Part shown: piece after piece, positions 5,572-8,072 of the stretch
Position numbering within the stretch: the stretch's first letter is position 1
Layout: each line of letters starts with the position of its first letter
NCBI GenBank assembly: GCA_003488965.1
Contig: DNJW01000247.1
Coordinates: 2,537-10,608 of the forward strand
DNA: 8,072 nt
Origin: Lachnospiraceae bacterium
GTDB taxonomy: Bacteria; Bacillota; Clostridia; Lachnospirales; Lachnospiraceae
Reading direction: 5' to 3'
Notes under the pieces: model-generated
What the model was told of the DNA's origin: nothing
Seen by the model: only the letters and a program-made list of their open reading frames with translations
The model's database searches: none
Position numbers and translations under genes: made by a program

Positions 5572-7331
5572 CAACGATTGATGACTCCAAATACAGTGCC
5601 GCCGTTTTCTTCAATCTGTTTTGTAACCAGCAGTGCATTCTTTTCCCGCAATGCGACCACAAAAGACATACTCATATCTGCACTGTCCAGACCAATGCAG
5701 GGAATTCCCGGCACCGGCTCCCTTCCCCACAGCTCAGGATTGTTGTCGCAAAAGACCGCAGTCTTTATTCCGTGTCTTTGCAGTTCTCCCATAGCATAAA
5801 CGCCATTGATGCCTGCTCCGAAAATACAGACCGGTCTGTCCTGTGCCAGTAGTTTTTCATACATTTTGTCTCTGTAGGGATTGCCCAGCTTTTCTGTCCA
5901 TCCTGCCGAAGGTTGAAATTCCAGAGAATGTCTTCTCCTAATCTCATCCAGACTCTTTCCGTTCCAGTTTTCATCATTGGAAATGATCTTCAACAGTCCC
6001 ATGCCTGTGGCAGCATTACCGGCATCCGGCAGGGCATCATTCCATAAGGTGGGAATATCGCGGTAGTCAAATCCCATCAGGGAACACACGGTTCTGTCAA
6101 ATTGCAAGGGATTCTTTCCCATAACAATCGTCCCCGGATAAGTCGGCGTCGGCCACAAGGGTCCTTCCTTTTCTCCTGACACAATCATGTCGCCCACAAT
6201 AAACATTTTGCGTTGCCGCTCATTTGTCATATTTCCGCCTTTATCTGCATAAAAAACAATCCGGTTCAGATCCATGATCGTCCGCCACATCGTATCATTG
6301 CCATACCAGCTTCCTTCCCAATATTCTTCCCCTGACTGCTTTTTCCCTTTTTCGTACATGGCAGTATAAAATTCTTCCGCCATTTTGGCCAGAACCATCT
6401 CCTGATCATGCACCAGCTGGTTTTTGATGTCTAAAATTTCATTGGCCAATTTCAGCAATACATTCCCATGCAGATAGGCGTCCCCGCCTTCTTTGCGGCT
6501 CCCCAGCGTATGGTGCGGCAAAAATTCTTTGTTCGCATTGATTCCTACGATATTCTTCAATGCGATCGTCACACCTGCTTTTCGGTGCGTTTTCGGTTTC
6601 GGCATATTGATGATCACATCTGCATCCAGAACATGCCTCGAAACCATATATTCATGTATCGCTGCACTGTGATGCTGTTGCAGTATCCGGGGATCATAGT
6701 TCGTGATCCGCAGCTTCCGCATCCGCTCCTCCCCAATATCTGAAAATGCGCTCTGACGGCCCAGATTGACAATACAGCCGTTTTTCCCTTCTTCCTCCTG
6801 CTGATAATGCAGTCCGTCCTTCTCATATGTTTTGACATTCCTGAAATCCGCCAGTTCTATGTTCATACCTTTTTTCTTATAGTACCCGCACAGAACATCA
6901 TATCCCGACTGCTTTACGAGAGTATCAAACACGCATTCCTGTAATGGAGCATCCCCAATAACAATTTTTCCCCTCCCTTTTAATGCTATGCCAACATAAT
7001 CAATTACTGCAGCAACTAATGACGGATTCGTATATACACAATCTATCCCACACCCGCTTCTGTTTTCATGCAGCACTAAATTAGGTTTAATCAATACATT
7101 ATCGCCCGGCTTAATGAATCCGCCAAGCGGATTCCAATCAGGACTTCCTATATTATCTTTATCAAGTTCCAATGAAATAAAACCTTCACGTATCATGTCA
7201 TAAACAATATTTTCCTGACTGCAAATATCACCGTGAAATAAATATTCCGGATAATCTGTAGATGGTCTGAAAAGCGTTTCCTTTTTAGGATATTTATTGA
7301 TATTTTTTCTAATTAGACAAACAGAATTCAT
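5571..7331 (-). CDS. DUF362-domain protein with C-terminal Rossmann-like module
   Basis: This is a 586-residue soluble protein of unknown activity. Residues about 75-470 carry DUF362 signatures: NVLIKPNLV (78-86), YTNPSLV (100-106), VIGDAPLQE (124-132), INMPKPKTHRKAGVT (241-255) and LKNIVGIN (258-265), followed by HHTLGS. A distal conserved part near residues 395-430 (PTYPGTIVMGKNPLQFDR) also fits. No CxxCxxC ferredoxin cluster is present, although some DUF362 proteins have one. Residues 499-586 form a separate Rossmann-like module, PVCIFGAGINGVYA with G505-A-G507-x-x-G510 and CDNN (528-531), like the module in the next gene. ATG at 7331 is supported by AAAAAGGAG 9 bases upstream. It starts 4 bases after the ATP-grasp stop. 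DUF362 has no settled reaction, so I do not assign one; the operon suggests handling of an activated glycan substituent. The 5' 200 bases are very A+T rich (16 of 60 at 7261-7320), whereas the rest is not (33 of 60 at 6001-6060). Confidence 0.9.
   Translation of the reverse strand: MNSVCLIRKNINKYPKKETLFRPSTDYPEYLFHGDICSQENIVYDMIREGFISLELDKDNIGSPDWNPLGGFIKPGDNVLIKPNLVLHENRSGCGIDCVYTNPSLVAAVIDYVGIALKGRGKIVIGDAPLQECVFDTLVKQSGYDVLCGYYKKKGMNIELADFRNVKTYEKDGLHYQQEEEGKNGCIVNLGRQSAFSDIGEERMRKLRITNYDPRILQQHHSAAIHEYMVSRHVLDADVIINMPKPKTHRKAGVTIALKNIVGINANKEFLPHHTLGSRKEGGDAYLHGNVLLKLANEILDIKNQLVHDQEMVLAKMAEEFYTAMYEKGKKQSGEEYWEGSWYGNDTMWRTIMDLNRIVFYADKGGNMTNERQRKMFIVGDMIVSGEKEGPLWPTPTYPGTIVMGKNPLQFDRTVCSLMGFDYRDIPTLWNDALPDAGNAATGMGLLKIISNDENWNGKSLDEIRRRHSLEFQPSAGWTEKLGNPYRDKMYEKLLAQDRPVCIFGAGINGVYAMGELQRHGIKTAVFCDNNPELWGREPVPGIPCIGLDSADMSMSFVVALREKNALLVTKQIEENGGTVFGVINR
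5574..5837 (-). other. C-terminal Rossmann-like accessory module of the DUF362 protein
   Basis: This covers residues 499-586. It is the best preserved of the three modules: VCIFGAGINGVYA has an intact GxGxxG loop (505-510), and GIKTAVFCDNN supplies the second strand and acidic end. It could bind a nucleotide or nucleotide-sugar. The resemblance to PglD-N-like or CoA-binding-like Rossmann halves is by pattern only. Confidence 0.65.
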
Positions 7332-7335
7332 AGTA

Positions 7336-8072
7336 CTACTCTCCTTTTTGTAATTCCATCCAATCTCCCATTACCAGTTCATATTCCTCAGGTTTAAATT
7401 CTTCTGTTCCGCTTCCATGAGTAAAAGTCATTTCCCCAAAATATATCTGCCCCTTCCAAATATAAAAATCTACTCTTACATGGATGAATTTTTCTCCAAG
7501 AATTTCCGCTAAAGCAATCATTTCCTTTAAGCAGGCAGGTTCTTCTATAATCATGTTTGGAGCAGACGGATATAAAATCGAACAATCTACATACTCCCAC
7601 TCAGGTGTATAAAGATTTCTTTTATGTATATGGTGTCTGTCGATATCCACTTGTATCAATTTTACTTTTCCGTTAAACACAAATACTTTGTAATCCCGTA
7701 AATCTTCTCCATTCTCTGATTCAAGATACTTCTCCACTATTATTTTTGGCACAATGTCAAAATAGTGCATTTCAAAACCAGACCTATATGCGTAATTAAC
7801 ACTCATCCATTGGTTAATCTTCCGCTTAACTTCACTATGGTTCAGTTGAGATTTATCATTGACAATAATATTCATGCCACTTCCATGCGTACACTTTAGT
7901 ACAAAATTATTCGGCAGCAAGGAAAAATCTATTTCCTCATAAGAGTTCCAGACGCCTAAAAGCGGAATCAGATATTTGTCCCCTATTTTCTCTGCAACCC
8001 ATTTTCTGACAGCATATTTATCAGCCAATATCGATTTGATTGGCTGATTGTCATATATTTTAAGCCATTGGA
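7336..8072 (-). CDS. TupA-like ATP-grasp protein (partial, 5' end off window)
   Basis: 244 residues of an ATP-grasp enzyme of the TupA type are visible. That family is named for the teichuronopeptide gene tupA and is found in surface polysaccharide loci, where it probably joins a carboxylate to an amine using ATP. The frame stays open to the window edge: ahead of the first possible start codon (TTG at 8028) it reads QWLKIYDNQPIKSI and continues into LADKYAVRKWV, which is the usual TupA-like N-terminal segment, so the true start lies beyond 8072. In fragment numbering, YLIPLLGVW (33-41) and FVLKCTHGSGMNIIV (56-70) carry the ATP-binding lysine K59 and the HGSG loop; VEKYLE follows near residue 108; and RVDFYIWKGQIYFGEMTF near residues 196-213 supplies the metal-binding Asp and Glu. 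There are no membrane segments. Roughly 40-80 N-terminal residues are probably missing. The substrate is unknown. Confidence 0.88.
   Translation of the reverse strand, partial: QWLKIYDNQPIKSILADKYAVRKWVAEKIGDKYLIPLLGVWNSYEEIDFSLLPNNFVLKCTHGSGMNIIVNDKSQLNHSEVKRKINQWMSVNYAYRSGFEMHYFDIVPKIIVEKYLESENGEDLRDYKVFVFNGKVKLIQVDIDRHHIHKRNLYTPEWEYVDCSILYPSAPNMIIEEPACLKEMIALAEILGEKFIHVRVDFYIWKGQIYFGEMTFTHGSGTEEFKPEEYELVMGDWMELQKGE
7341..7349 (-). promoter_or_regulatory. Ribosome binding site of the DUF362 gene
   Basis: AAAAAGGAG on the minus strand overlaps the final K-G-E codons of the ATP-grasp gene and stands 9 bases before ATG 7331. It supports that start and read-through translation within one operon. 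Confidence 0.75.

Noticed and set aside
5245..5837. Recent tandem duplication of the adjacent Rossmann-like modules
   Set aside because: The two segments share only a motif pattern, differ widely in sequence and differ strongly in G+C, so they cannot be a recent copy of one another.
5466..5852. 128-codon open frame on the plus strand
   Set aside because: It is antisense to the glycosyltransferase start and the DUF362 C-terminus. Its hydrophobic start comes from the T runs complementary to Lys codons, and it has no family motif.
5571..7331. Iron-sulfur (ferredoxin-like) function for the DUF362 protein
   Set aside because: The cysteines are scattered (for example residues 94, 98, 133, 148) and none form a CxxCxxC cluster.
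8026..8028. TTG as the start codon of the ATP-grasp gene
   Set aside because: The frame is open to the window edge and the residues before this TTG (QWLKIYDNQPIKSI) match the conserved N-terminal part of TupA-like proteins, so the gene begins outside the window.

Overview
The window holds eight genes, all read from the minus strand and packed almost without gaps. They form the interior of one operon for a cell-surface glycan (capsule, exopolysaccharide or teichoic-acid-like polymer). The outermost gene at each edge is cut by the window. Strong AGGAG-type ribosome binding sites, some GTG starts, uneven but mostly low G+C, and the gene families present all suggest a Gram-positive clostridial anaerobe, perhaps Lachnospiraceae. 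The taxon is inferred from style, not from a marker gene.

In transcription order (right to left) the genes are: a TupA-like ATP-grasp enzyme (5' end off the window, stop at 7336); a DUF362 protein with an extra C-terminal Rossmann-like module (5571-7331); a TOD1/MUCI70 (DUF616)-type glycosyltransferase with an N-terminal module of the same kind (4405-5559); an IspD/TarI-family cytidylyltransferase (3649-4362); an extended short-chain dehydrogenase/epimerase (2637-3647); a LicD-family phosphotransferase with a degenerate N-terminal Rossmann-like module (1373-2635); a LicC-like nucleotidyltransferase (648-1373); and an acyltransferase-3 membrane protein (1-658, 3' end off the window). Spacings run from 11-bp overlaps to a single 42-bp gap, so one transcript with translational coupling is likely.

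A plausible shared job is to build and attach a phosphodiester-linked substituent. The IspD/TarI-like enzyme and the SDR could make a CDP-polyol or similar CDP-activated group. The LicC-like enzyme could make a second CDP-activated group such as CDP-choline. LicD could transfer one of these to the glycan, the DUF616 enzyme could add a sugar, the acyltransferase could add an O-acyl group, and the ATP-grasp enzyme could form an amide bond. The substrates are not determined by the sequence. No polymerase, flippase, priming transferase, choline kinase or regulator lies in the window.

The most unusual points are the DUF362-Rossmann fusion inside a glycan operon, the recurrence of one Rossmann-like accessory module on three unrelated enzymes, the presence of two different cytidylyltransferases beside one LicD, and base-composition steps that fall inside genes or at domain borders. 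No intergenic stretch exceeds 42 bases. I saw no RNA gene, insertion sequence, CRISPR array, promoter or terminator that I could support.
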